From Saprospiraceae bacterium (GTDB lineage Bacteria; Bacteroidota; Bacteroidia; Chitinophagales; Saprospiraceae): DNA of 64,000 bases. Where the stretch lies: contig JADJLG010000001.1 in assembly GCA_016710235.1 (NCBI GenBank), forward strand, positions 733,501 to 797,500, read 5' to 3'. Below the pieces are notes generated by a model. That model was given only the letters and a program-made list of their open reading frames with translations. It had not been told where the DNA came from and did not search any database. Positions within the stretch are counted from its first letter, which is position 1. Each line of letters begins with the position of its first letter. This document shows positions 44,717 through 53,171 of the stretch, piece by piece. A program made the position numbers and the translations under genes.

Positions 44717-45028
44717 ATGCTAGCTATTGTATCCATCGCCGGACAACAATTTAAAGTAAAGTCCGGACAACAAATTTACGTTCACCGTCTTGATGCCGCA
44801 AAAGGTGACAAGTTAAGCTTCAATGAAGTATTGGCTTTGCTTTCAGATGACAACTGCACATTGGGAACTCCTGTGGTTACAAGCGCAAGTGTTGAAGCCA
44901 CTGTAATGAACCATGTTCAAGGAGACAAGGTCATCGTGTATAAAAAGAAAAGAAGAAAAGGATACGAAAAAAAGAATGGCCATCGTCAGGCTTTTACTCA
45001 GATTCAAATCAACTCCATCATAGCTTAA
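44717..45028 (+). CDS. rplU: 50S ribosomal protein L21
   Basis: Component of the large ribosomal subunit. ATG 44717 gives MLAIVSIAGQQFKVKSGQQI, the normal L21 N-terminus, and 103 residues. The longer frame to 44663 begins inside the -33 element of the promoter and was rejected. KVIVYKKKRRKGYEKKNGHRQ is the rRNA-binding C-terminal motif. rpmA follows after 21 bases, the usual L21-L27 pair. Confidence 0.97.
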   Translation: MLAIVSIAGQQFKVKSGQQIYVHRLDAAKGDKLSFNEVLALLSDDNCTLGTPVVTSASVEATVMNHVQGDKVIVYKKKRRKGYEKKNGHRQAFTQIQINSIIA

Positions 45029-45049
45029 TCATTTAAATCTCTAACTGTC

Positions 45050-45319
45050 ATGGCTCATAAGAAAGGTGAAGGTAGTACCAGTAACGGACGCGATAGTAAC
45101 AGTAAGCGTCTTGGAGTAAAATTATTTGGAGGCCAATTGGCTAAATCCGGCAATATCATTGTTCGCCAAAGGGGCACGCAGTTCCATGCCGGCAAAAATG
45201 TAGGCATTGGAAAAGATTTTACACTATATGCTCTTGCTGATGGTGTAGTTCAATTTAAGAAAACTAGATTAGATCGCAATGTAGTTGATGTGATAGCTTT
45301 TACTTCACAGAACGACTAG
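45050..45319 (+). CDS. rpmA: 50S ribosomal protein L27
   Basis: An 89-residue large-subunit protein whose N-terminal tail reaches the peptidyl-transferase centre. MAHKKGEGSTSNGRDSNSKR, LGVKLFGGQ and GNIIVRQRGTQFHAG are diagnostic. The N-terminus begins directly with AHKKG, so no Firmicutes-type cleaved leader is present. It is co-transcribed with rplU and followed by a weak terminator. Confidence 0.97.
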   Translation: MAHKKGEGSTSNGRDSNSKRLGVKLFGGQLAKSGNIIVRQRGTQFHAGKNVGIGKDFTLYALADGVVQFKKTRLDRNVVDVIAFTSQND

Positions 45320-45329
45320 TAAGATTCTG

Positions 45330-45349
45330 AGCTCTTTGACGGGCTTTTT
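45330..45349 (+). terminator. Possible weak terminator after rpmA
   Basis: A five-base stem with one G-T pair, AGCTC and GGGCT, closes a TTTGAC loop and runs into five T. It is short but well placed 10 bases after the rpmA stop and before the convergent BatE-like gene. Confidence 0.4.
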
Positions 45350-45358
45350 ATTGATTCC

Positions 45359-46141
45359 TCACAGTTTTATTTGTATCAAGTCATTCTGTCTGAGCCAGAC
45401 AGGAGTGCCATCATCCAATATTGTTTTGATCCAAGGGCCGATTTGATCTGATTTGGTGACTTTTTCACCACTCTTCAAAGTCTTAATAGAATCACTATTT
45501 TCATCTGCCGATCGGAAGGCTTTGGTAGGTTTCATCACAATGAACTCGTCAGTATTATAATCATGTTGGTGTCTCACCCATGTGAACAACAATAAGATGA
45601 AACCAGTGGCAATCAATGCCAATATATAGCTGGATTTAATTCTGACATGTGATGGTCTTTGTGCAAATTTGAGCAATAGGACAGCTATCAGTAACAAAAA
45701 AACGGAAATCCAAAACCAAACTCTAGACTGTAGGCTATTGATTATATACCAGAAGCTCTTCATGAGATTGCTTTGTGGCAATTCTACATGGACTATACCT
45801 GCCATTTCTCTGGCTTCTGCCAAGATTGTTTTGGTAGTTTCTTCGTTAGGACTCCACCTTAATGCTTTTACCGCGTAAAGAATAGCACTATCTGGTCGAG
45901 CTAATTTAAGATATGAAGCTGCTAAATTGTGATATAGTTTGTGGCCTTTTGCATCAACTGAGATCAACTTTTGGTAATCCTCAACGGCAGCCCTATAATT
46001 CCCTTGTTGTACCATTTGATAAGCAAAAGCTGCATCTTGAGCGCTTACTTTAAGGACGAGCACCATACACAGGAATACCAAAACTTGCTTATAGCTGCTT
46101 TGTTTTCCAGTAGTTCGTGTATTTGAAGAGGATGACTGCAT
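45359..46141 (-). CDS. TPR and SH3 domain membrane protein, BatE-like
   Basis: A 260-residue protein with a signal anchor (SYKQVLVFLCMVLVLKVSA), two to three TPR units (AFAYQMVQQGNYRAAVEDYQKL, HKLYHNLAASYLKLARPDSA), two transmembrane helices (about 140-158 and 170-188) and an SH3-like C-terminal barrel (DSIKTLKSGEKVTKSDQIGPWIKT). This order is that of BatE, the last gene of the Bacteroides aerotolerance (bat) operons; no moxR, batA, batB or batD gene is in the window, so it is an orphan here. ATG 46141 is chosen over the TTG at 46150, which overlaps the uvrA stop. The uvrA stop codon ends five bases before this ATG. Confidence 0.75.
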   Translation of the reverse strand: MQSSSSNTRTTGKQSSYKQVLVFLCMVLVLKVSAQDAAFAYQMVQQGNYRAAVEDYQKLISVDAKGHKLYHNLAASYLKLARPDSAILYAVKALRWSPNEETTKTILAEAREMAGIVHVELPQSNLMKSFWYIINSLQSRVWFWISVFLLLIAVLLLKFAQRPSHVRIKSSYILALIATGFILLLFTWVRHQHDYNTDEFIVMKPTKAFRSADENSDSIKTLKSGEKVTKSDQIGPWIKTILDDGTPVWLRQNDLIQIKL

Positions 46142-46146
46142 TCTTT

Positions 46147-49002
46147 TCAAGATTGAAATTTTGGTGCCAAATATTTTGCTGTGGCTGATTCTTTTAGGGA
46201 GAGGATTCCTTCGGGTGAACCTTGAAAAATCACTTTACCACCATGTTTTCCCCCACCTGGTCCCAAATCTACTAACCAATCTGCGCATTTCAACACTTCT
46301 GGATTGTGTTCAATCACCAAGACAGTATGTCCTTTTTCGACCAATGCTTGTAGCGCTACCAGCAATTTTTTAATATCCTCAAAGTGCAAGCCAGTGGTAG
46401 GTTCATCAAAAATGAAAAAGACATGCTGGCTGTTATTTTCCAGACCCAAATAGTATGCTAATTTCAATCTTTGCGCCTCTCCTCCTGATAAGGTTGAGGA
46501 AGATTGTCCAAGTTTCAAATAACCTAAGCCTATATCTACTAGGGGTTTTAGCTTGTTGACAATGTCTTTTTTGTCGGAAAAAAAATCTAGTGCCTCTTCC
46601 ACACTAAATTGTAATACCTCACTGATATTTTTCTCCTTATAACGAACCTCCAAGATTTCGTTTTTGAACCTCTTGCCCCCACAATCCTCACAAGGCAACA
46701 CAACATCTGCTAGGAATTGCATCTCTACTACAATCTCTCCATCTCCTTTGCATTGTTCGCATCTGCCACCTTCGACATTGAATGAAAAATGTCGTGGCTG
46801 ATAGTTTCTGATTTTGGAAAGTTGTTGATTTTTAAAAATATCTCTGATCTCGTCGAAAGCTTTTACATAAGTCGCCGGATTTGATCTCGATGACCTTCCA
46901 ATTCCTTGCTGGCCCACCAGTTCAATAGCTTTTATTTTACGTAAAGCGCCATCGAGTATGATTCCGGACAAATGTTCATCACGCACGGTGTCCTCTACAA
47001 CGTTTTGGAGCAAAGGATACAATACATGCTTGATCAAGCTTGTCTTCCCGGAGCCTGACACACCGCTGACACATGAAAATGCATGAACTGGAAATTTTAC
47101 TGAAACACCTTGAAGATTATGCAACCAAACCTTGTCCAACTGAATAAAATCAATAGTTTGTCTTCTTCTACCAGGAAGCGGGATTTGATTCTTGCCGGTC
47201 AAATAATCTGCGGTTAAGTTTGATTTGGCTTTCAAAAAATCTGGATAACTCCCTGAAAAACAAATTTCCCCACCATGGATTCCAGCATGGGGACCAATGT
47301 CAAGAATGTAGTCTGCCTTTCGGATGACTTCCTCTTCATGCTCTATCACTATGACCGTGTTTCCCATATTTCTTAAGCCCAGAATGGCTTCTACGAGCAA
47401 ACTTGTATCCTTGGGATGCAAACCTATACTTGGTTCATCCAGAATGTACATAGAAGAGCTCAGATTAGAGCCGAGTGTACGAGTCAAATGTATCCTTTGG
47501 GACTCTCCTCCGCTCAAGGTTGATGCCAATCTGTCTAAATGCAGGTAAGAAAGGCCGATTTTGGACAGCACTTCTAGTCGAAAACCAATCTCCATCAGAA
47601 TTCTGGATGCAATGGATCTTTCCTGATCAGTGATTTGGATATTCCGAAAAAATTCCATCAGCTCATCTACCGGAATAAACATCAAGTCACCGAATCTCTT
47701 CCCGGCGACGCGCACATAGCTGGCTTCAATTCGCAGACGCATGCCTTTGCAGACATGACAGGTTGTTCTACCTCTGTAACGGGCTAGTTTAATCCTATTT
47801 TGAATTTTATAAAATGCTTTTTCCAGTGATTGAAAATAAGCATAAATTCCTTGGTACTTCGCTTTGCCATTCCACAATACGTCCTTTTCAGATTCATTCA
47901 GGTCATTATAAGGTTTGTGGATCGGAAACTTAATTTCACCAGCAATCTGGAGCAAGGGCTGCAAATATTCTGCCCTTTCTTCCGGATCTTTCCAGCAAGA
48001 TATGGCTCCATCATAAACGGATCTGGATTTGTCTCCGATGACTTTATTTTCATCAATACCTATTGTTCTTCCATAACCTTCACAGTGTGGACAAGCCCCA
48101 AAGGAATTGTTGTAATTAAACAGAGCCAGTGAAGGTTCAATAAAATTGATGCCTTCAGATTCGAATCTTACGGAAAAAGTCTTTTCGACCTCATTTCCGA
48201 AGAGGATGGTGCATTCTCCGGCTCCTTCGCTAAGTGCAGTCTGGACAGAGTCAGCTATACGCTTACGGAATTCTTCATCCGGATCAGAAGGAAGCATAAG
48301 CCGATCAACGAGCACTAAATAATCTTGAGCTTGGGGAGAGGTAAGGGTTTTTGTTTTGTCCTTCCAGGATTTGTCTGCCAATAGTTCTTCAATGTTGATC
48401 AACGCACTTTTGCGACTCAGCCTAGTAAATCCTTTTTGGAGTATATAATCGAGATACTGGCCGAGATTTTTTGATTGAAAAGCTGCCGGAGGATGGAATG
48501 TTATCCTCAATTCGGTCTGAGCAGGTTGCTCAAAAATCGCATCGACAATATCACTCACTTCATGCTTTCGGACTTCTTCTCCTGTAAGTGGCGAAAAAGT
48601 CCTGCCTACCTTGGCAAATAATAAGCGCATGTAGTCGTATATCTCTGTCAGAGACCCGACAGTCGACCTTGCATTGGCTGAGATGACTCTTTGTTCAATG
48701 GCAATTGCAGGGCATAAGCCTTTTATATAATCGACATCCGGTTTTTTCATCCGGTTGAGAAACTGTCTAGCGTAAGCAGACAAACTTTCTACATACCTTC
48801 TCTGCCCTTCTGCATAGAGTGTATCAATGATGAGAGAAGATTTTCCAGATCCCGACACTCCGGTGACCACAATCAGTTGGTTCTTAGGAAGTTTAACGTC
48901 AAGATTTTTGAGGTTGTTGGACCTCGCTCCTTTAATTTCAATCACAGGAAAAGATTGAGGAGAAGCTTGACGTTTGCGGGATACTGTATTGGATTTGGTC
49001 AT
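46147..49002 (-). CDS. uvrA: Excinuclease ABC subunit A
   Basis: Damage-recognition ATPase of nucleotide excision repair. The 951 residues contain two ABC ATPase modules: VVTGVSGSGKSSLIIDTLYAEGQ-type Walker A near residue 48 and SGVSGSGKTSLIKH near 649, with signatures LSGGESQRIHL and LSGGEAQRLKL and Walker B ILDEPSIGLHP and FDEPTTGLHF. Zinc-binding CPHCEGYG, CHVCKGMRL and CEQCKGDG cysteines are present. Length and domain order are those of standard UvrA. A minus-strand TATTTTTG box at 49015-49022 precedes it. The BatE-like gene follows directly. Confidence 0.96.
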   Translation of the reverse strand: MTKSNTVSRKRQASPQSFPVIEIKGARSNNLKNLDVKLPKNQLIVVTGVSGSGKSSLIIDTLYAEGQRRYVESLSAYARQFLNRMKKPDVDYIKGLCPAIAIEQRVISANARSTVGSLTEIYDYMRLLFAKVGRTFSPLTGEEVRKHEVSDIVDAIFEQPAQTELRITFHPPAAFQSKNLGQYLDYILQKGFTRLSRKSALINIEELLADKSWKDKTKTLTSPQAQDYLVLVDRLMLPSDPDEEFRKRIADSVQTALSEGAGECTILFGNEVEKTFSVRFESEGINFIEPSLALFNYNNSFGACPHCEGYGRTIGIDENKVIGDKSRSVYDGAISCWKDPEERAEYLQPLLQIAGEIKFPIHKPYNDLNESEKDVLWNGKAKYQGIYAYFQSLEKAFYKIQNRIKLARYRGRTTCHVCKGMRLRIEASYVRVAGKRFGDLMFIPVDELMEFFRNIQITDQERSIASRILMEIGFRLEVLSKIGLSYLHLDRLASTLSGGESQRIHLTRTLGSNLSSSMYILDEPSIGLHPKDTSLLVEAILGLRNMGNTVIVIEHEEEVIRKADYILDIGPHAGIHGGEICFSGSYPDFLKAKSNLTADYLTGKNQIPLPGRRRQTIDFIQLDKVWLHNLQGVSVKFPVHAFSCVSGVSGSGKTSLIKHVLYPLLQNVVEDTVRDEHLSGIILDGALRKIKAIELVGQQGIGRSSRSNPATYVKAFDEIRDIFKNQQLSKIRNYQPRHFSFNVEGGRCEQCKGDGEIVVEMQFLADVVLPCEDCGGKRFKNEILEVRYKEKNISEVLQFSVEEALDFFSDKKDIVNKLKPLVDIGLGYLKLGQSSSTLSGGEAQRLKLAYYLGLENNSQHVFFIFDEPTTGLHFEDIKKLLVALQALVEKGHTVLVIEHNPEVLKCADWLVDLGPGGGKHGGKVIFQGSPEGILSLKESATAKYLAPKFQS

Positions 49003-49014
49003 ATTCTAAGGGCG

Positions 49015-49022
49015 CAAAAATA
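49015..49022 (-). promoter_or_regulatory. -7 promoter box of uvrA
   Basis: The minus strand reads TATTTTTG, a full TAnnTTTG match, 12 bases before the uvrA ATG at 49002. No TTG stands at the -33 distance. Confidence 0.45.
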
Positions 49023-49193
49023 CGAGATTCCAAGTTGCTTTACCGAGATTCAAGATTTGAATTTTGGATAGTTCAAGAAGTTGAGCATTTTCTAGATTAT
49101 TTTGTAGGTAATGCATACTTTTGGTCTGATTCTTGCGATATATAATTTACAATGAAAATGAAGGGGTTAAAAAAACGTTAAAAGCCCTGTAAG

Positions 49194-49226
49194 TTTGCAT
49201 AATTATATGGTTTGAGTTTATCTTTA
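49194..49226 (+). promoter_or_regulatory. Promoter before the ECF sigma factor gene
   Basis: TTTG at 49194-49197 and TATCTTTA at 49219-49226 are 21 bases apart, one mismatch from the Bacteroidota consensus. The leader to the ATG at 49315 is about 85 bases. The rest of the 312-base gap after uvrA holds no other feature that I can support. Confidence 0.5.
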
Positions 49227-49314
49227 CGACATAAAATTTTTTTTCACTTTAAAATATCAATCTATCGATCAGAAACTTCTACACTAATTTTTAACCATTT
49301 AAAAATATTAGGGT

Positions 49315-49896
49315 ATGCAAGTAGCTGCATTAAGCGATCAGGCTTTGATAGATTTGTATCTAAGTGGAAATGAAAAAGCTTTTCAAGTTCTGTTAGAGCG
49401 CCACCAACAAAAAATCTATACTTCAATTTATCTATTTGTCAAGGACAGAGACCTTGCTGAAGACCTGTTTCAGGAAGTTTTCATTAAAATTATTGACACT
49501 TTACGCAAAGGAACTTACAGTCATGAAGGTAAGTTTTCGCAATGGGCTACACGTATTGCATACAATCTCTGTGTAGATCATTTCCGTCGTGGACGTAAAA
49601 GAAGCAAAGTGAATTCGACCGATGAATTTGATATTTTTGATGTTTTAGAACTTCCGGATGATAATCGCGAGGATGAAATGATTATGAGTGAGACACATGG
49701 TAAGATAAGGCAACTTGTTGACATGCTTCCCCAAGAACAAAGAGAAGTGGTTGTACTCCGCCACTATGCTGATTTGAGCTTCAAGGAAATCGCTCAAATC
49801 ACTAGGGTCAGCATCAATACCGCCTTGGGCAGGATGCGGTATGCCCTCATTAACATCCGCAAGCTTATGGAAGAAAACGCAATCGTATTACAATAA
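49315..49896 (+). CDS. ECF-type RNA polymerase sigma factor
   Basis: A 193-residue sigma-70 family factor of the extracytoplasmic-function group. Region 2 spans about 20-95 with DLAEDLFQEVFIKIIDTL (core-binding and -10 recognition) and FSQWATRIAYNLCVDHFRR. Region 4 at about 135-185 has the helix-turn-helix LSFKEIAQITRVSINTALGRM. A short acidic linker (DEFDIFDVLELPDDNREDE) replaces region 3. No anti-sigma factor gene adjoins it, so the regulating signal is unknown. It has its own promoter and a strong terminator, and is the last chromosomal-type gene before the accessory island. Confidence 0.92.
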   Translation: MQVAALSDQALIDLYLSGNEKAFQVLLERHQQKIYTSIYLFVKDRDLAEDLFQEVFIKIIDTLRKGTYSHEGKFSQWATRIAYNLCVDHFRRGRKRSKVNSTDEFDIFDVLELPDDNREDEMIMSETHGKIRQLVDMLPQEQREVVVLRHYADLSFKEIAQITRVSINTALGRMRYALINIRKLMEENAIVLQ

Positions 49897-49903
49897 ACAA
49901 TTC

Positions 49904-49938
49904 AAAAATCCAAATGATTACGACCATTTGGATTTTTT
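49904..49938 (+). terminator. Strong rho-independent terminator after the sigma factor gene
   Basis: AAAAATCCAAATG (49904-49916) pairs perfectly with CATTTGGATTTTT (49925-49937) across an eight-base loop and ends in a T-run. It lies eight bases after the stop codon and insulates the region downstream. Confidence 0.9.
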
Positions 49939-50182
49939 GATCCTATTAAATTTCTGAATTCATTTAGAAGGCCAACAATACAACTTATTCTTCAAACTCA
50001 ATTGTATTGGCTTTAAGATTAATCGACAAATAGAAATTATATGTTTTTTTATATGTATATTATTGTATTTTATGTTTTTGTATATAGTTTAGTCGTATAA
50101 ATAATATTATTTAAAAATTTAATACTAAAAATAATGCCTAATCATAAAGATTGTATCTTGGTCAAGCTTAACTAACCAAAAA
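49939..50182 (+). other. AT-rich non-coding stretch before the IS remnant
   Basis: Very AT-rich sequence with T/TAT runs around 50040-50130 and no ORF, RNA gene or repeat that I can support. It joins the sigma factor terminator to the end of the insertion-sequence remnant. Confidence 0.4.
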
Positions 50183-50930
50183 TGAAGCACTCCCCATTTA
50201 GTAGACCAATTTGTTAACAATTTTATTTATAAATTTTCATTGTAAGAAAATCTTTTTTTTCAACTGAAGAAAGCCCCGCAGGGATTTGAATTTTTCCTAT
50301 TGATATTTGTGTATTGTCTTCTTTATAAAGTTCAACAGGAATGTGTTGATTGATTCCCTGATGTGGTCTTTTATGATTGTAATACCCAATATATTGTTCT
50401 ATTCCTTGGTATAAATCAATGACTTCTTTCTTTGGATTGACATAGATATATTCTTGCTTTATGGTTCTAAAGAATCTTTCAATGAATGCATTATCGGTTG
50501 CCATACCTTTACCACCCATACTAATTTGAATCCTATAATAGTTGAGGCAATCCACCCAGACTTGGGATGTATATTGGCTTCCTTGGTCGCTATTTATGAT
50601 CCTTGGCGCTGCAAAGATTTCTAAAGATTCACTGACTAGTTTAGTTTGTGTTTCCGCTTCTATTGCATTGGATAATGACCAGTTGATGATAAATCTGTTA
50701 TATACATCGATGATTACTGTGATATACTTAAATCTTTTTTCCATCGGAATATAGCTTATATCAATAGCTCATACTTGATTAGGTCGCTCAGCCTTCCTAT
50801 TTCTTAATAGAAATGGATATATGTACTCGGCTCTGCCTAACTTGCTCAGATTGGGCTTTGGATAGATAGGATATATCGTCATTACACGCATCAATCTTCT
50901 AATTCTCTTGGAATTGACTTTCAAAATGAC
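50183..50930 (-). mobile_element. Truncated IS3-family (IS150-like) insertion sequence remnant
   Basis: The remnant comprises the 3' two-thirds of an IS3-type orfB and a likely terminal inverted repeat beginning TGAAGCACTCCCCATTTAG at 50183. The other end, with orfA and its terminal repeat, is not found before the TIR gene at 51116, so the element is truncated and immobile by itself. Its left edge abuts the sigma factor terminator region and its right edge the accessory operon, which suggests the element took part in bringing or shaping that island. Confidence 0.65.
50223..50925 (-). pseudogene. IS3-family transposase orfB, 5'-truncated and with an in-frame stop
   Basis: Reading leftwards, the frame starts near 50925 with KVNSKRIRRLMR and continues ERPNQV, a TGA in place of the conserved tryptophan TGG (near 50769-50771), then AIDISYIPMEKRFKYI and the rest of the rve integrase core. 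All three DDE residues are still visible: D in AIDISYI, D in NSDQGSQY and E in NAFIERFF, followed by YNHKRPHQGI. Upstream of 50925 the similarity ends and a stop follows, so the N-terminal part is lost. A part of 173 codons after the stop remains open (50223-50744). Confidence 0.85.
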
Positions 50931-51115
50931 CAAAATTGGAATAAACCATACTTAAAAATCATCAAATTGATCAAACATCTATAGAAATTAATCCATCTGA
51001 TGAGGATAAAACGACAATTTCCAAAAATTGTAAAGTATTCTCACAAACTATAAAGCAAGGTAACATTTTTAGATTTCATGACACCAATACTAAGAGTATC
51101 AAGACTACATACCCA
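50931..51115 (+). other. Leader region of the accessory operon
   Basis: 185 bases between the IS remnant and the TIR gene. I see no full TAnnTTTG box and no hairpin; the promoter of the operon is not identifiable by eye. No ORF of interest is present. Confidence 0.4.
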
Positions 51116-51727
51116 ATGGCATACAGATATGACATTTTTATCAGCTATAAGAGGAGGCCAGAGATCGTTGAGTGGCTAGACCAGATATTTATCAGACTTC
51201 TTGACAAATATCTTACAGAAGAATTGGGTTATCATCCAAATCTCTTTGTAGACCGGGAAGAAATCGACTATGGTGAACAATGGGTAGAACGCTTAAAAGA
51301 TGGTCTGAAATATTCAAAAACTTTGGTACCAATATATACAGCTGAATACTTTCAATCAGAATGGTGTATCCGAGAGCATAATTACTTCACTTTAAGGTTG
51401 GATAAATTGAAAATGAAGAAAATCAATTACGACATGATAATACCTGTAAGACTGGGCGATGGGGCTCATTACCCTAAGTCAGTTTACGGTTATCAAATGA
51501 CCGATTTACGGGATTTTTACCAATCCGGAAAAGCTTTTGTTGAGTCTCCAAAGTTTTTGCAGCTGGAAGAAAATGTGAAAAATTTTGCCGCTGCTTTAGC
51601 CGAAAAAATTCTTGAAATTGAAATATTTGATGAAACAGCCATTGATATATTAAATCTTCCGGAAGATGCAAATTTCATTGCAAAAGTGAATATTCCTCAA
51701 GCTGTGGCAGCACCTAAATTATATTAG
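51116..51727 (+). CDS. TIR-domain protein, first gene of the protease/ATPase operon
   Basis: A 203-residue cytoplasmic protein. TIR box 1 is YDIFISYKRR at 5-14; the loop NLFVDREEIDYGEQW follows at 42-56, then LKYSKTLVPIYTAEYFQS and WCIRE at 83-87, in which E87 is the likely NADase glutamate by analogy to SARM1 and plant or bacterial TIRs. The C-terminal 40 residues are a non-TIR tail ending in a proline/alanine stretch. Bacterial TIRs often degrade NAD+ or make signal nucleotides in antiphage defence. The stop lies one base before the ATG of the ATPase gene, so the two are translationally coupled. The frame has no better upstream ATG. Activity and ligand are not shown by the sequence. Confidence 0.88.
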   Translation: MAYRYDIFISYKRRPEIVEWLDQIFIRLLDKYLTEELGYHPNLFVDREEIDYGEQWVERLKDGLKYSKTLVPIYTAEYFQSEWCIREHNYFTLRLDKLKMKKINYDMIIPVRLGDGAHYPKSVYGYQMTDLRDFYQSGKAFVESPKFLQLEENVKNFAAALAEKILEIEIFDETAIDILNLPEDANFIAKVNIPQAVAAPKLY

Positions 51728-51728
51728 G

Positions 51729-53153
51729 ATGGGAAAAATAATTACATTCTATTCTTACAAAGGAGGAGTTGGTCGGAGCATGTGTCTGGCTAATGTAGCT
51801 GCAGTATTAGCAGATTGGGGATATAAAATTCTAGCCATAGACTGGGATCTTGAAGCACCAGGCCTGGAAAATTTTTATCAGCCTTATCTATCCGGACAAA
51901 CCAAATTGGAAGTCAAGAAACAAATAGGTGTTATCGATTTACTGAATACTTCAAAGTCTGAATTAGAAAACGCAAATACTTCTGCAATTTTCCATGTCAA
52001 TATCAAAAAAGGAATCCGGCTTGACATGATCAGTTCAGGAAGGAGAGATGAAAACTATTTTGCACAAGTCAGAAAATTTAATGTAGATCATTATTATGAA
52101 AACGGCGGTGCACAAAGTATAGAAAAACTTGCCGAATTGTGGAAAAAAGAATACGACTTTGTGCTCATAGACAGTCGTACAGGAATAACAGAGATCGGCG
52201 GAATAACAACGATACAATTACCCGATATCTTGGTGTTGCTCTTTACTGCTACACTTCAAGGTTTGGAAGGTATAGTGGATGTGGCAAAACGCACCTGTGA
52301 AGTGCGGAGTACGTTGCCATTTGACAAAAAAAGGCTCTTATTTCTACCAGTTCCATCCAGATACGACTCCATTTCGGAATTTAAACTCGCCACTCATTGG
52401 TTAAGTGTTATTGCACAAAAAACGGCATCATTAATGGATGACTGGTTACCGGCAAAATACAATAGATATGCGTTCCTCGAAATGATAAAAATCCCATACA
52501 AATCATATTTTAGTTTTGGTGAAAAACTCCCTGTCATTGAGGAAGGTACCAATGACCCAACAAACATTGGTTACGCATACGAGAACATTGCATTATTACT
52601 CAAATATGGTTTGGATGACGTCAGTCATTTTTTTGAAAAAAGGCCTTTAAAACAAGAAAATAAAGCGGATACCGAAAATAACCTAAAAAAGGATTCCTCC
52701 AATTTAAAAACAGCAGTTATTGTTGTGACTTTTTCCATTCTTGCCTATTTTATTTACAATGCTGTAACGGATTACTTTGAAACAAGAAGAGAAAAGAGAA
52801 AAAAAATAGAACACTTCAATCAAAATATTAATCAAATGTCCCAGACTGAAGAAAGTCTGCAAGCAAAACTCGAGTACAGCAGATCTGACCTTCAATCGAT
52901 CGATGCTAAAATTGAAGAAAACCAAAAATTGAAAATTGACATCAATAAAAATATTTTATATAAAAAAGATGCTCACATTTATAGCAGAGTATATGATAAA
53001 AATCTGGATACTTTGAATAAACAAAAACTAGAAAGTCAGTACAAGATTCAAAGCATCCAAGATTCTCTACTTCAACTCATTCTAGCTAAACAATCTGCAA
53101 TAGACAGTTTATATCAAATCCAAAACGGTCGAAGTTCCTTCCATCAACAATAA
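51729..53153 (+). CDS. ParA/MinD-like ATPase (KGGVGRS type) with membrane helix and coiled coil
   Basis: A 474-residue protein. The N-terminal SIMIBI-class NTPase shows the deviant Walker A YKGGVGRSM at 10-18, keeping the signature K11 but with arginine in place of the usual P-loop lysine (KGGVGKT to KGGVGRS), AIDWDLEAPGL at 36-46, and Walker B-like FVLIDSRTGITEIGG at 144-158. After about residue 320 one membrane helix (VIVVTFSILAYFIYNAV, about 330-346) is followed by a basic stretch and a coiled coil of about 100 residues (SQTEESLQAKLEYSRSD and onwards). It therefore looks like a membrane-anchored switch. No parB, minC/E or parS is nearby. A role as sensor or scaffold for the TIR protein is inferred. 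Confidence 0.85.
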   Translation: MGKIITFYSYKGGVGRSMCLANVAAVLADWGYKILAIDWDLEAPGLENFYQPYLSGQTKLEVKKQIGVIDLLNTSKSELENANTSAIFHVNIKKGIRLDMISSGRRDENYFAQVRKFNVDHYYENGGAQSIEKLAELWKKEYDFVLIDSRTGITEIGGITTIQLPDILVLLFTATLQGLEGIVDVAKRTCEVRSTLPFDKKRLLFLPVPSRYDSISEFKLATHWLSVIAQKTASLMDDWLPAKYNRYAFLEMIKIPYKSYFSFGEKLPVIEEGTNDPTNIGYAYENIALLLKYGLDDVSHFFEKRPLKQENKADTENNLKKDSSNLKTAVIVVTFSILAYFIYNAVTDYFETRREKRKKIEHFNQNINQMSQTEESLQAKLEYSRSDLQSIDAKIEENQKLKIDINKNILYKKDAHIYSRVYDKNLDTLNKQKLESQYKIQSIQDSLLQLILAKQSAIDSLYQIQNGRSSFHQQ

Positions 53154-53171
53154 ATTAATCAAAATAAAATC

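Noticed and set aside
51116..53153. TIR and ATPase genes as a Thoeris system
   Set aside because: There is no ThsA-type SIR2/SLOG or other Thoeris effector gene; the partner is a ParA-like ATPase and downstream proteases.
51729..53153. ParA-like protein as a plasmid or chromosome partition protein
   Set aside because: No parB, parS-like repeats or replication gene nearby, and the protein has a membrane helix and coiled coil after the ATPase domain.
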